Assembly: GCA_030696695.1 (NCBI GenBank)
Contig: JAUYRP010000021.1
Span: 248,001 to 312,000 of the forward strand
Direction of reading: 5' to 3'
Length of the DNA: 64,000 nucleotides
Source: Methylophilus sp.
GTDB taxonomy: Bacteria; Pseudomonadota; Gammaproteobacteria; Burkholderiales; Methylophilaceae
Under the pieces are notes generated by a model. The model was not told the origin of the DNA and did not search any database. It worked only from the letters and a program-made list of their open reading frames with translations. Positions 45,025 through 55,492 of the stretch are shown piece after piece (within the stretch, counting starts at the first letter, position 1; each line of letters opens with the position of its first letter). The position numbers were made by a program, and so were the translations under genes.

Positions 45025-46212
45025 ATGAATAGATTGTCAGATTGGTTGCATAGCTTTGCTCCTGCACCTACCGTCATCTCCAGCCGCGAACGCGTTCGCG
45101 CAGCAATAGGCGCATTTGCTGGCATTGCGCTCACCAGCGCCGTCAGCTATTGGTTTGTGCAAGATACCAATGCTATTCCCTATTTGATTGCGCCCATAGG
45201 CGCTTCTGCGGTATTGCTATTTGCGGTGCCTTCAAGCCCGCTTGCGCAGCCTTGGCCTGTGCTCGGTGGCAATATGTTGGCCGCGACCATTGGCGTCACA
45301 TGCGCCATGTGGATTACGCATCCCATGCTATCGGCGGCGATTGCAGTGGGCTTATCTATCCTTGTCATGCTGTATTTACGTTGCTTGCACCCACCCAGTG
45401 GCGCAGTGGCATTAACTGCAGTATTGGGTGGAAACGCTGTGCATGCATTAGGCTATGGCTTTGTCATCGCCCCAGTCGCGTTGAATTCACTGATCATTAT
45501 TGTAGTGGCAATGCTATTCCACCACTCCACCAGACATGCTTATCCGCATGTCACTTCAAAAGTAAAACGTGATGGATTGAATCAAAAAATCCCTGCCGAA
45601 CTCCGATTTGGATTTAACACGGATGACTTGAATGAAGTGCTAAAAGAGAATAATGAACTACTAGACATTAGTCGTGATGACCTAGAAAAAATCTTTCAAC
45701 AAACCGAAATGCATGCTTACCGCCGGCGTTTTGGCGAAATACGTTGCCAAGACATCATGAAAAAAGACGTCATCACTGTGGAATTTGGCACTGAGCTGGA
45801 GGAAGCTTGGACGCTGATGCGTAAACACAATATCAAAGCATTGCCAGTGGTGAATAAAAGTCAGTTAGTGATTGGCATCATCACCCAGGTGGATTTTATG
45901 AAAAATGCCAATTTAGACGTGTACGATAATTTTGAACATAAACTCAAACAATTTATTCGGCGCACTGCTGGTTATCACTCAGACAAACCAGAAGTGGTTG
46001 GCCAAATCATGAGCAGCCCTGTGGTCACAGCCAATATGCACATGCACATCATTAAGCTGATTCCACTCATGACGCAACAGCGCATACTGCATCATATTCC
46101 TGTGTTAGACGATGCGCAGAAACTGGTGGGCATCGTAACGCAATCTGATTTGGTATCGGCCCTCTATCATGGACGTGTCGCAAATATTAAAACCTTGGGA
46201 TTGTCTTCTTAG
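45025..46212 (+). CDS. HPP-family membrane protein with two CBS domains
   Basis: A 395-residue protein. The N-terminal 170 residues form the four- to five-helix HPP domain (IAPIGASAVLLFAVPSSPLA, with LRCLHPPSGAVALTAVLGG giving the family name). Two CBS domains follow (about 240-295 and 325-380: IKALPVVNKSQLVIGIITQV and LHHIPVLDDAQKLVGIVTQS), which usually bind adenine nucleotides. HPP proteins are poorly understood; a plant member moves nitrite. It is divergent from the sucrose operon with no clear partner. Confidence 0.88.
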   Translation: MNRLSDWLHSFAPAPTVISSRERVRAAIGAFAGIALTSAVSYWFVQDTNAIPYLIAPIGASAVLLFAVPSSPLAQPWPVLGGNMLAATIGVTCAMWITHPMLSAAIAVGLSILVMLYLRCLHPPSGAVALTAVLGGNAVHALGYGFVIAPVALNSLIIIVVAMLFHHSTRHAYPHVTSKVKRDGLNQKIPAELRFGFNTDDLNEVLKENNELLDISRDDLEKIFQQTEMHAYRRRFGEIRCQDIMKKDVITVEFGTELEEAWTLMRKHNIKALPVVNKSQLVIGIITQVDFMKNANLDVYDNFEHKLKQFIRRTAGYHSDKPEVVGQIMSSPVVTANMHMHIIKLIPLMTQQRILHHIPVLDDAQKLVGIVTQSDLVSALYHGRVANIKTLGLSS

Positions 46213-46260
46213 TTACTCCACTCAGTTTAATTACCCAATTAAGTTGCCAGTCACTCAACG

Positions 46261-46290
46261 TGTAGGGCAACGCTACTATGCTGCCCTACA
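46261..46290. terminator. Hairpin terminator between convergent genes
   Basis: Nine-base arms TGTAGGGCA (46261-46269) and TGCCCTACA (46282-46290) with a 12-base loop lie between the HPP-CBS gene and the convergent catalase-like gene. T-runs are weak. Confidence 0.65.
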
Positions 46291-46304
46291 GGCTAGGCTG
46301 AACT

Positions 46305-47309
46305 CTATTTACTTTGCAAACGTCGACCAAAGCTTACGGCATAGGCACCTGGGCGTGCCAATAATATGGGGTCGTCTGACACATCTATGCCTTCCACCAG
46401 TGCCAGTGGATTAAACATGGTACCTTTGGCAAAGGCATCACCGTTGGCATGCATAGCATTCAGAGTTAGCACACCAAGTTCGACAACTTGTCTAGTATCT
46501 GCCCAGACCACAGTCGGGTCATTCACCACATCGGCTGGTTCAGCCAACTGCACAGAGATACGATATTTCACTTCAGATTTGCTTAATCTGGCTGGCAATT
46601 CATCCATTAAATAATTAGGCGCAGCATTTTCTGCCGCCTTTTGGCTCAAAAACTGCGCACCACTGACAGGTTCAATGCGATAGCGCCCATAGTGGGTCTC
46701 GCCTTTTGCATTGATAAATTTAAACGCATTCACGCCAAAAAATGGCTGGGTAGCAAAACTCACAGGCGGCAATTTGGGTGTTTTGACAAAAGCCAATGCA
46801 GCTGGGTGCGACCCTAAAAACTGCTCTACTGGTGTAGGTTTAGCTGCCTCCGGGCCGCTTGCAGCCACTGCGTTGAGCAAGCCTAAAAAGTCCTCAGGCG
46901 TGGCGGCAGGAAAGCCATTGACTGAGATACACACCATGTCGGTGATCTCGCTGTCTGGCAATTGAAACCGAATAGCAATGCCTTTGGGGAAAGCGTTACC
47001 ATTGGCATCAGGAATATTGGGCACCCCTGTCGCATTCGAAAAACGAACGATTACTGGGGTTGTTGCTGTTTGCAAATGTGCAGCCTTAGATACACTGGCT
47101 GCCGATGCGGCTGGTGTAAATAAGCCAGTGGTGACAATGCCCTTGGCATGATTAGAACGAAAGCCAGCATGCGGCCCACCAGACAAAGAGGTCAAGGTGT
47201 CGACTAATTGCTCATTCACCGATTTGGGCGCCTCCTCTGCCAATGCGCTTGTCACAGTAAAAGTGATAAAACATGTGCTCAGCCACATACGCTTAGTGTT
47301 CAATTGCAT
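46305..47309 (-). CDS. Periplasmic catalase-family peroxidase (SrpA-like)
   Basis: A 334-residue heme peroxidase of the small catalase-related class. A signal peptide (ending TSALA/EE) indicates periplasmic action. Heme-pocket elements are visible: distal His in HAGFRSNHAKGIV, the VRFSNATGVPNIPD segment, and the proximal RPGAYAVSFGRR with the ligand Tyr. The ATG at 47309 has GGAGA six bases upstream; a frame opening at 47381 is unsupported. It probably removes hydrogen peroxide or organic peroxides using an unknown electron donor. No cytochrome b561 partner is adjacent. Confidence 0.88.
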   Translation of the reverse strand: MQLNTKRMWLSTCFITFTVTSALAEEAPKSVNEQLVDTLTSLSGGPHAGFRSNHAKGIVTTGLFTPAASAASVSKAAHLQTATTPVIVRFSNATGVPNIPDANGNAFPKGIAIRFQLPDSEITDMVCISVNGFPAATPEDFLGLLNAVAASGPEAAKPTPVEQFLGSHPAALAFVKTPKLPPVSFATQPFFGVNAFKFINAKGETHYGRYRIEPVSGAQFLSQKAAENAAPNYLMDELPARLSKSEVKYRISVQLAEPADVVNDPTVVWADTRQVVELGVLTLNAMHANGDAFAKGTMFNPLALVEGIDVSDDPILLARPGAYAVSFGRRLQSK

Positions 47310-47477
47310 TGATTTCTCCAATCTATATAAAGTGAATAATGTAACGAGATAAGGTGAGGCTAGCCATGCAAAAATACCCAACTCTGGCTTTTATAGGGAT
47401 GATGCAAGAAGTGCTTGGGATCAGCAAGCACGTCAAAGGGATTAATTAACAGGGACTTTGCTTGAAAGCGATGAGAT

Positions 47478-48464
47478 TTAGCCCCGCTTATCTTGATACA
47501 AAGATTCATCGGCGATAGCGAGCATGGCACCAACCGAACTGATCTCATCGGTGTACACCACACTGCCAATCGAAACACCAATACTCACTTCTTTACCATT
47601 GGAAAGTTGTATTGGCGCAGAAATGGCTTGATTCATTCTTGCGACAATTGCATCTCTGTATTGATCGCAATCACCGCGCACCAGCAACCCAAATTCATCC
47701 CCTCCCAATCGTGCAAATAAATCTTCGACGCGAAGCTGACCCAGCATACGTTGGGCAAATTGTTTCAACACTTCATCACCCGCAGCATGACCATAGGTAT
47801 CATTGACCGCTTTGAAATTATCCAAATCCATCATCAATAACTTAAAAGAAGTGTGAGTGCGTCGCGCATGAGAGATTTCTGCATTTAGCACACGCTCAAA
47901 CTGCACACGATTTGCCAACCCTGTAAGCTGATCTGTCATAGCAAACGTTTGCAACACATTAGCGGCTTTACGACTTTCAATGGCCAACATCACCAAATTA
48001 GCAAAATCCTTGAGCATTGCCTTTTCGACATCATTCAGGACCCTAGGGATAACATCGACCACTGCGATAGCACCCAGTGCATAGCCTTCTTGATTAGTGA
48101 GAGACGCACCTGCATAAAAGCGCAAGTGGGGAGATTGAGCAACGAGCGGGTTGGACACAAACCGACTATCTTCCGCTAAGTTCTCGCTGACGAGCACTTC
48201 ATCTGGCCGCATGATAGCATGCGCACAAAATGCGATCTTTCTATCTAACTGAGGTACATCTAGCCCAATTTTGGATTTAATCCATATGCGATCAGAATCC
48301 ATCAACCCTATCACAGCAGCAGGCATCTTCAGTGCGTTCGCAGCCAAGCGCGTCAGCGTATCAAATTCAACTTCGGGGAGCGTATCTAAAATATCGTAAG
48401 AATATAAGGATTTTAAACGGTTAACTTCATTGCTTGGTATTGGACATTGTAAAACTTGGCCCAT
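47478..48464 (-). CDS. GAF-GGDEF diguanylate cyclase
   Basis: A 328-residue soluble diguanylate cyclase. An N-terminal GAF domain (residues about 20-165, with FDTLTRLAANALKMPAAVIG and FCAHAIMRPDEVLV) precedes a GGDEF domain with an intact RLGGDEFGLLV active site and an RxxD inhibitory site (RVED) five residues before it. No EAL domain, so it should make c-di-GMP. GGGAGT lies before the ATG. The GAF subtype is typical of small-molecule or redox sensing, ligand unknown. Confidence 0.92.
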   Translation of the reverse strand: MGQVLQCPIPSNEVNRLKSLYSYDILDTLPEVEFDTLTRLAANALKMPAAVIGLMDSDRIWIKSKIGLDVPQLDRKIAFCAHAIMRPDEVLVSENLAEDSRFVSNPLVAQSPHLRFYAGASLTNQEGYALGAIAVVDVIPRVLNDVEKAMLKDFANLVMLAIESRKAANVLQTFAMTDQLTGLANRVQFERVLNAEISHARRTHTSFKLLMMDLDNFKAVNDTYGHAAGDEVLKQFAQRMLGQLRVEDLFARLGGDEFGLLVRGDCDQYRDAIVARMNQAISAPIQLSNGKEVSIGVSIGSVVYTDEISSVGAMLAIADESLYQDKRG

Positions 48465-48757
48465 TCACACTACTCCCTTAGTTGCTTATTTTTGGTGTGA
48501 AAGCAGTCGGTTTCACACTTTTGCATCCCTTGCGCTACAAAACTTTACACACTTTTATAGAGTCCATCAATTACTTATCCATGTTAATTTAACGCGTAAA
48601 TTATTTATAGTGTTTTATGCAAAAAAGAGATGAGAAAATTGTTAGAATTTTAAGAATAGAGACAGACTGCGCGACTTTCAATGTTGCGAATAGCTGAGGA
48701 TGCGCATGATTGATCAAATGAGTGAGACTGTAAAAACTGAACGGCTAATTACTAAGC

Positions 48758-51700
48758 TTACAAGATCGGCAACTCGCTATCTAACATGGCATCAAACTGC
48801 GCGATCGGCACGGGCTTACTGAATAAATATCCTTGAAAAGCCTCACATCCATTGTCCACCAACATCTGCATATGTGTTTCAGTTTCCACGCCTTCCGCAA
48901 TCACATCCAGCCCTAAGTTCAAGCCCAGCGTAATAATCGCGCGCACAATGCTCGCGTCATTGGGGTCTGTATTCACATCACGCACAAACGATTGGTCAAT
49001 CTTCAACTGGTCTAATGGTAAGCGTTTGAGGTAAGAAAGCGATGAGTAGCCAGTACCAAAATCATCCAGCGAGAATCCCACACCTTTTGCTTTAAGGGAT
49101 GACATCTTCACAATAATGTCTTCGACATTTTCAACCAACATACTCTCAGTGAGCTCTAGTTTGAGCTTGGTCGGGTCAATACCAGTTTCATCTATTAATT
49201 GAATTAGTTTCTCAGCAAAGTCTGCTTGCAGATATTGGCGCGCACTGACGTTTACCGATAACACCAAATGCGCGGTGTGGGGTTGTTTGGCCCATAGTAA
49301 TAATTGCTCACAGGCCGTTTCTAATATCCACTGCCCTATCGGCAATATCAATCCAGAGTCTTCCGCCAATTGAATAAATTGGCCTGGCATCACCAAACCA
49401 CGTTCGGGGTGGTGCCAACGTATGAGCGATTCTGCACCAATCACTTTACGAGAGATATCCACTTGTGGCTGATAATACAACTCAAATTGTTGATTCAAAA
49501 TACCCAAGTGCAAGTCACCTTCTAAAGACACGCGATCGTTTACCACTGCCTGCATTTGAGGGTCAAAAAAGCGATAAGTATTTCGGCCAGAGCTTTTGGC
49601 TTTGTACATGGCCAAATCCGCGCGACGCAACAATTCATCAGTTGAAGTGGGAGACTCATGATTAAACAAGGTCACACCGATACTAGGCGAACTATGATGC
49701 ACGTATTGGTTTAATTTAAATGGCGGTTTAAAGCTATTGAGGATTTTTTCACACACTGCACTGGCTTGTACCGCAGCCAATTCCAAATCTTCTTCAAGTT
49801 CATCAATAATCACCACAAACTCATCACCGCCTAATCGGCTTACGGTGTCCGTCTCGCGCACACAATCCACAATACGATGCGCCACCTCAATCAATAACAA
49901 ATCGCCCACATCATGCCCGTGTGTATCGTTTAAGGATTTAAAATTATCCAAATCAATAAACAACACCGCCCCTGCGTGATGCGTTCTGGCGCTGGATGCA
50001 ATACGTTGCTCTAACCGGTCTAGTAATAGTTGGCGATTCGGTAAATTGGTCATCGCATCATAAAACGCCAACTGTTGAATTTTACTTTCGGCTTGTTTAC
50101 GTTGCGTAATATCGCGCTCGACCGCGACCCAGTGGGTATACCAACCACTGGCATCGCTAATGGGCACAATATCTAACTCCAGCCAAAACTCTTCGCCGTT
50201 TTTCTTGTAGTTAATCACCTCGGCTCGCACTGGCTGCCAAGCTCTCAGGGCGTCTTGTATTTTTTTTATCTCTTCTATTTGAGTGTTGGGGCCTTGCAAA
50301 ATCTGAGGCGATTTGCCAATCACCTCATCACGACTATAGCCGGTGACACGCTCAAATGCATCATTCACAAACAATATACGCGGCCCCGCATTATCCAATG
50401 GCTCTGCCTCGGTAATCATGACAATATCATTCAGCCGTGCAATACCTGCTTCTAACAAATGGAGGTGTTGTTGCGATTGATGCCGCTCGATGGCGATTCC
50501 CAACAGATTAGAGCATGCATCCACCAATTCAATCTCTGCAGCACTGGGTGAATTCACTTCTTGGTAATACACGGCAAATGTGCCTAATACTTTATGCTTA
50601 CTGGAAAAAATTGGCGATGACCAACAAGCATGCAGTTGATAACCATCGACAATGTGTTGATAGTTTGCCCACAACGGGTCTTGTTGAATGTCGCTAACGA
50701 TGACGCGCCTTTTTTCATAGGCTGCTGTGCCGCATGAACCTGTATTGGGGCCCACTGACAGACCATTTAATTGCAGCATATAACTTGGGTCTAACTTGGC
50801 TGCTACGCCATCAATCAAATGCTTTTGCTCATAATCTAACAGCATGACTGAGCACAAACAGAAGGGGAACTGCTCTTCAATCAGCGTAACTGCGCTACGT
50901 AAAATGTCATGCAAAGGTGCATCAATCGCAATTTTTTCAAAGATTGCACGCTGACCAGTTTTAAATGCCTCAAACTTTTTACGGTCGGTAATATCTTGAA
51001 AAGCGCCTTGCAGCCGTACAATATTCCCGTATGTATCTCGCACGGGTTGGCCCAAGGTACGCACCCAAATATGACGACCTGTTGCAGTGACTTTTTGCAA
51101 CTCCAAATCGTAGGCCAAGCCTTTTTGTATGCAATCAGCCACTGCTCGCTCAATAATGGGCCGATGCTCTGAAATAAAGAAACTGACGCCTTCAGCTTTG
51201 GTTGGCGAATAGCCAGCGGGCATATCGTGAATGGCGGCTACTTCGTCTGACCAAGTTACTTTTTGCGTGGATACATCCATGACCCAACCGCCTAACTTTG
51301 CTAAACTACCTGCGATTTTGACCAAATCTTCAGCGCGTTCTCGCCGTTGTATCTCGCCTTGTAGTGCCGCAGTTCTTATCCTGACTTTTCTGCGGATTTG
51401 CAAATTCCATATAGCGATTGTGCTGATGATACCCAGAAGCACAAGCCCAATACCACCCAGCAAAACCAGCAGACGATGTTCAATGTCACCTCTTGGCACA
51501 TAAATAAAGCCCTCCAGATCGTACTTGGCGGGCATCATATTTAAATCAGCCAGTGTTCTAGCAATAAACTCCCAACGTGCCTGATTCATGTGCCCAATTT
51601 CGACAATATCCGACATGACATAAGGCCGCATGGCATAGGCTTCGCGCAATAGCGCGCCTCGCGTAACGCCATTACCAGCCACACTCTCATACTTCAAGAT

Positions 51701-52501
51701 CATGTCCACGACTTCTTCGGGATGACTGAAAGCGTAACTCCAGCCTTTTTGCGTGGCGCGCAACAAAGCCTCTACGCGTTCTGGATGATTTGTAACTTCT
51801 TTTTCTGTGGTAAATAACGTATCGCCATAAAAATCCACACCGTATGCTTGGCTACTTAACATGGCAGATTTGTGCCCCATCATCTCAAGCTGAATAGGCT
51901 CCACCGTTGCATAGGCAGAGAGCGCATCGACTTTACCTTCAATCAAATCCGCTAATTCCCATGTATGCGGAACGATGGTCAGCCGATTTAAATCAATGCC
52001 TTCCTTGCTCATCATGGCTCTAAATTGAGCAGCCCCTTGGTCGTTAGAGAGCATAATGCGCTTACCAATCAGGTCTTTAGGCGCTAATGTGGCATTGTCA
52101 TTTAAGCTTAACAGCACGTAGGGAGAATGCTGAAAGATGGCAGCAACGGCCACGATAGGTTTACCCGCAACGCGGGCCATGACGATGTCAGAATCACTGA
52201 TACCGTAGTCCGCCGCACCCTCTAACACTTGCTTAAGTGCGGGCTTGTCTTTGCTGCCTTCAATCAATACGACATCAAGATTTTCTTCTTTGAAATAGCC
52301 TTTTTCTTGTGCCGCATAATAGCCAGCAAATTGAAATTGATGATGCCATTTTAATTGGAGTTTAATTTGGTCGCGACTATGCGCAACAGTGCTGATTGCC
52401 ATAAGCAAGCAGCCGATGTAGCAACAGCGGAAAAATAATGTGTACTGCAATACACGCATTGGCGTTGATACCCTAGTAAATAAAGTGCATCTCGACGTCA
52501 T
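48758..52501 (-). CDS. NMT1-type binding domain fused to PAS-GAF-PAS-GGDEF-EAL
   Basis: A 1247-residue membrane protein. After a signal/anchor (about 20-40), residues 44-335 form a periplasmic solute-binding domain of the NMT1/THI5 type (QLKWHHQFQFAGYYAAQEKG), as used for pyrimidine thiamine precursors. A membrane helix (343-364) leads to PAS (about 390-505), GAF (510-670), PAS (685-800), GGDEF (GGDEF at 891-895, RxxD at 882-885) and EAL (ESL at 1024-1026, with ELTES, DDFGTGYSSL, IAEGVET). It should convert ligand binding outside into changed c-di-GMP. No ABC transporter accompanies it. Confidence 0.92.
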   Translation of the reverse strand: MTSRCTLFTRVSTPMRVLQYTLFFRCCYIGCLLMAISTVAHSRDQIKLQLKWHHQFQFAGYYAAQEKGYFKEENLDVVLIEGSKDKPALKQVLEGAADYGISDSDIVMARVAGKPIVAVAAIFQHSPYVLLSLNDNATLAPKDLIGKRIMLSNDQGAAQFRAMMSKEGIDLNRLTIVPHTWELADLIEGKVDALSAYATVEPIQLEMMGHKSAMLSSQAYGVDFYGDTLFTTEKEVTNHPERVEALLRATQKGWSYAFSHPEEVVDMILKYESVAGNGVTRGALLREAYAMRPYVMSDIVEIGHMNQARWEFIARTLADLNMMPAKYDLEGFIYVPRGDIEHRLLVLLGGIGLVLLGIISTIAIWNLQIRRKVRIRTAALQGEIQRRERAEDLVKIAGSLAKLGGWVMDVSTQKVTWSDEVAAIHDMPAGYSPTKAEGVSFFISEHRPIIERAVADCIQKGLAYDLELQKVTATGRHIWVRTLGQPVRDTYGNIVRLQGAFQDITDRKKFEAFKTGQRAIFEKIAIDAPLHDILRSAVTLIEEQFPFCLCSVMLLDYEQKHLIDGVAAKLDPSYMLQLNGLSVGPNTGSCGTAAYEKRRVIVSDIQQDPLWANYQHIVDGYQLHACWSSPIFSSKHKVLGTFAVYYQEVNSPSAAEIELVDACSNLLGIAIERHQSQQHLHLLEAGIARLNDIVMITEAEPLDNAGPRILFVNDAFERVTGYSRDEVIGKSPQILQGPNTQIEEIKKIQDALRAWQPVRAEVINYKKNGEEFWLELDIVPISDASGWYTHWVAVERDITQRKQAESKIQQLAFYDAMTNLPNRQLLLDRLEQRIASSARTHHAGAVLFIDLDNFKSLNDTHGHDVGDLLLIEVAHRIVDCVRETDTVSRLGGDEFVVIIDELEEDLELAAVQASAVCEKILNSFKPPFKLNQYVHHSSPSIGVTLFNHESPTSTDELLRRADLAMYKAKSSGRNTYRFFDPQMQAVVNDRVSLEGDLHLGILNQQFELYYQPQVDISRKVIGAESLIRWHHPERGLVMPGQFIQLAEDSGLILPIGQWILETACEQLLLWAKQPHTAHLVLSVNVSARQYLQADFAEKLIQLIDETGIDPTKLKLELTESMLVENVEDIIVKMSSLKAKGVGFSLDDFGTGYSSLSYLKRLPLDQLKIDQSFVRDVNTDPNDASIVRAIITLGLNLGLDVIAEGVETETHMQMLVDNGCEAFQGYLFSKPVPIAQFDAMLDSELPIL

Positions 52502-52736
52502 TCCAAATCACCGTAGTGAAAAAAGCGTCCCATCATGATTGCAACAAAGAACATAAGTATTCTGTTCATTCATTGCCGACTTTACGCGCATTCTGTTAGA
52601 AAGTCTTATTAAATAAGCACGGAATCACCTGCTTGTTTAGCGCATAAATAATGTCATACGCAAACTGATACATATTGGGTGATTGCATAAGCACATATCA
52701 ACGTGCAAGAAGCGCATTGGCAGTAAGAAATAAGAC

Positions 52737-52767
52737 ATCTGCATACGCGCATAGCACGCATGCAGAT
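52737..52767 (-). terminator. Hairpin terminator after kup
   Basis: Arms ATCTGCAT (52737-52744) and ATGCAGAT (52760-52767), with further paired bases inside, followed on the minus strand by a T-rich stretch; it lies 15 bases beyond the kup stop. Confidence 0.6.
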
Positions 52768-52781
52768 TGGGACGGTAAGAA

Positions 52782-54659
52782 CTAAATATGAACGCGTGAC
52801 CCCAGCTCGATCACGCTATTGGCAGGAATATTAAAGTAGCGCACTACACTACCTGCATTACGCGACATCGTGGCAAATAGTTGGTCACGCCAATACGCCA
52901 TTTCGCCTCCTAGCCCTGGAATCACAGTCTCTCTACTGACAAAGTAGGAAGTGCTAAACGCGTCTAACATGTAGTCCCCGACTACGCAGCCAGCCAGCGC
53001 TTTCGGGATGTCAGGGATTTCCATAAAGCCATACGCCACTTTAATTTGCCAAAATCCATGCCCAATGCCATGTATTTGTATGCGTTGCGCATTGCTCACT
53101 TTGGGCACATCTTTGAACAACACAGTCAAAATAATATTACGTTCGTGTAGCACTTGATTATGCTTTAAGTTATGTAGCAAAGCTTGTGGAACTGCATCTG
53201 CATCCGCACTCAAAAATACGGCGGTTCGGTCGACTCTTACACGCTTATCATTTGCAATATTGCTGACAAAATCCACTAGCTTAGGGTCATCTTCGTGAAT
53301 ATGCCTGAATAAAATGGCACGTCCTTGCTTCCAAGTCCACATGACGGTTACCAAGAGCAATCCCAGTGCAATTGGAAACCAGCCACCCTTAAAGAACTTG
53401 ACTGAGCAAGATGCCAGCAATAAGAGATCTAGCAGCACAAACAGGCTGGTAGCACCTAAGGTGATCCATAATGGATATTGCCAGCTATGACGCAATACAA
53501 AGTAAGTCAGTATCGTGGTAATCAACATCGTACCCGTCACGGCTATCCCATATGCAGCGGCAATTGCAGAAGAGTTTTGGAATGCAATGGCTGTGATGAC
53601 TACTGCAAACAATAAACACCAGTTGATGACTGGAATATAAATTTGACCAGACTCACTCGCAGAGGTGTGGCTGATATGCATTCTTGGTAAAAAGCCCAAT
53701 TGGATAGCCTGTTGTGTAATGGAATAGGCCCCTGATATGACTGCTTGCGATGCAATAATGGTGGCAATAGTCGCTAATATCACCGCTGGGATAATCAAAT
53801 CTGGTGGAAATGATAGGTAAAAAGGATTGCTGACTGCCGCAGGATTAGCCAACAATAACGCACCTTGCCCTAAATAGTTCAACGCTAACCCTGGTAACAC
53901 TAGCGCTGTCCAAGCAATACGAATCGCTGGTTTTCCGAAGTGACCCATGTCAGCATACAAGGCTTCTGCGCCTGTAATCGCAAGCACCACTGCACCCACA
54001 GCCAAAAATATGCCCATGCCTCTGTCTGCTAAAAAATGAAACGCATACATAGGGTTTAGCGCTTGCAGTATCACAGGATTTTGGATGACATGGTAAGTAC
54101 CCACCGTGCCCAGTGTAACAAACCACAATACGATGATAGGGCCAAATAACTTGCCCACTGTATTGGTGCCATGTTTTTGTATGGCAAATAGCGCAATCAA
54201 TATACCGATTGAAATCGGCATGATGAAGGATTTTAAATTGGGCGTGATGAGCTCTAAGCCTTCCACTGCGGACAACACCGAAATTGCAGGCGTTAAAATG
54301 CTATCGCCATAAAAAAGTGCCGCACCAAATACGCCTAAGCCCAGTAATATTTTTTTTCTTGTAGGCGCATTGCCTGCTGTAGAAACGGCTAGCGCCAATA
54401 GCGCCATAATGCCGCCCTCGCCACGATTGTCGGCGCGTAGCACCAACACCACATACTTTAGGGTAACCACTAACATCAATGCCCAAAATACTGCGGAAAT
54501 TGCCCCAATAATATTGACCTGTGTGAGCGCAATACCTGTTGATGCGCTGAAGATTTCTTTAATCGTGTAAAGCGGACTGGTGCCAATATCACCATAGACC
54601 ACGCCAATAGCGCCTAGCGTTAGCCCTGCCAGCCCTTTGGATTGCACTTGCGTATTCAT
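52782..54659 (-). CDS. kup: Kup low-affinity potassium transporter
   Basis: A 625-residue KUP/HAK/KT transporter with about 12 membrane helices and a cytoplasmic C-terminal domain. Signatures include [17 protein letters not shown] at the N-terminus and [11 protein letters not shown]. It imports K+ with protons. The ATG at 54659 has AGGGTGG upstream; the frame opens 20 codons earlier without support. It lies 112 bases downstream of a KdpE-like regulator gene in the same direction, making it the probable target of that two-component system in the absence of kdpFABC. Confidence 0.95.
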   Translation of the reverse strand: MNTQVQSKGLAGLTLGAIGVVYGDIGTSPLYTIKEIFSASTGIALTQVNIIGAISAVFWALMLVVTLKYVVLVLRADNRGEGGIMALLALAVSTAGNAPTRKKILLGLGVFGAALFYGDSILTPAISVLSAVEGLELITPNLKSFIMPISIGILIALFAIQKHGTNTVGKLFGPIIVLWFVTLGTVGTYHVIQNPVILQALNPMYAFHFLADRGMGIFLAVGAVVLAITGAEALYADMGHFGKPAIRIAWTALVLPGLALNYLGQGALLLANPAAVSNPFYLSFPPDLIIPAVILATIATIIASQAVISGAYSITQQAIQLGFLPRMHISHTSASESGQIYIPVINWCLLFAVVITAIAFQNSSAIAAAYGIAVTGTMLITTILTYFVLRHSWQYPLWITLGATSLFVLLDLLLLASCSVKFFKGGWFPIALGLLLVTVMWTWKQGRAILFRHIHEDDPKLVDFVSNIANDKRVRVDRTAVFLSADADAVPQALLHNLKHNQVLHERNIILTVLFKDVPKVSNAQRIQIHGIGHGFWQIKVAYGFMEIPDIPKALAGCVVGDYMLDAFSTSYFVSRETVIPGLGGEMAYWRDQLFATMSRNAGSVVRYFNIPANSVIELGSRVHI

Positions 54660-54771
54660 AAACCACCCTATAATTGAATAATGACCTGCACATTCAATCA
54701 GTCCGGATGTATCAATCACATAAACATCAAGTGAAATAGATGAAAGATGGTTTAATGCATTAGATGTTCAT

Positions 54772-55464
54772 TTAAATTGAAGCTAGGCGATAGCCAACGC
54801 CAGCCTCCGTGAGAATATAGCGAGGCGTTGCGGAGTTGACTTCTAATCTGGCACGTAATCGCCCCATATGGATGCGCAGATAATGCGTGTCATCTACATA
54901 CTCAGCACCCCACACCTCCGTCAACAACTGGCGATGTGAATAGGCCTTTCCTGGTTTTCTCGCTAGCAGCAATAACAGCTTCAACTCAATCGGTGTTAAA
55001 TGCACCACTTCATCGTTGAGCGAAACCACCTGATTTTCACGGTCTATCACCAAGGCATCCAAATGCACCACATGGTCACGCAAAGACATCATGGCGCTAC
55101 GCTTGAGTGCCACTTTTACGCGCGCCAATAACTCATGTACACCAAATGGTTTTGCTAGATAGTCATCTGCGCCATCACTAAAGCAATCTACTTTCTCTTG
55201 CTCCATTTGTCGTGCGGAGAGCACTAAAATAGGGATATCCGACTGCTGTCGCACCTTGTGAATAAACTGTCGGCCATCGCCATCAGGCAGGCCTAAATCA
55301 AGAATCACCAGATCTGGCTTGGTGTCAAAAAATATGGCTTTTGCCATGTGTAAATGCGTAGCTATTGAAGTTGCATAGCCTTGAGACTGCAAACTCAATT
55401 GCAAGAACTCACTGATTTGCGCATCATCCTCAACGATTAATATGCTAGTTTTGGCTTGCTTCAT
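54772..55464 (-). CDS. kdpE: KdpE-like response regulator
   Basis: A 230-residue OmpR-family regulator: receiver domain with the acceptor Asp in DLVILDLGLPDGDG and Lys in LAKPFG, then a winged-helix domain with LTPIELKLLLLLARKPGKAY and a C-terminal RYILTEAGVGYRL typical of KdpE. I start at ATG 55464; a GTG at 55512, overlapping the kinase gene, is the alternative, and neither has a strong binding site. It follows the KdpD-like kinase directly and precedes kup. Confidence 0.85.
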   Translation of the reverse strand: MKQAKTSILIVEDDAQISEFLQLSLQSQGYATSIATHLHMAKAIFFDTKPDLVILDLGLPDGDGRQFIHKVRQQSDIPILVLSARQMEQEKVDCFSDGADDYLAKPFGVHELLARVKVALKRSAMMSLRDHVVHLDALVIDRENQVVSLNDEVVHLTPIELKLLLLLARKPGKAYSHRQLLTEVWGAEYVDDTHYLRIHMGRLRARLEVNSATPRYILTEAGVGYRLASI

Positions 55465-55492
55465 ATGTTTAAAGTAGATGAACAGTGATGGG

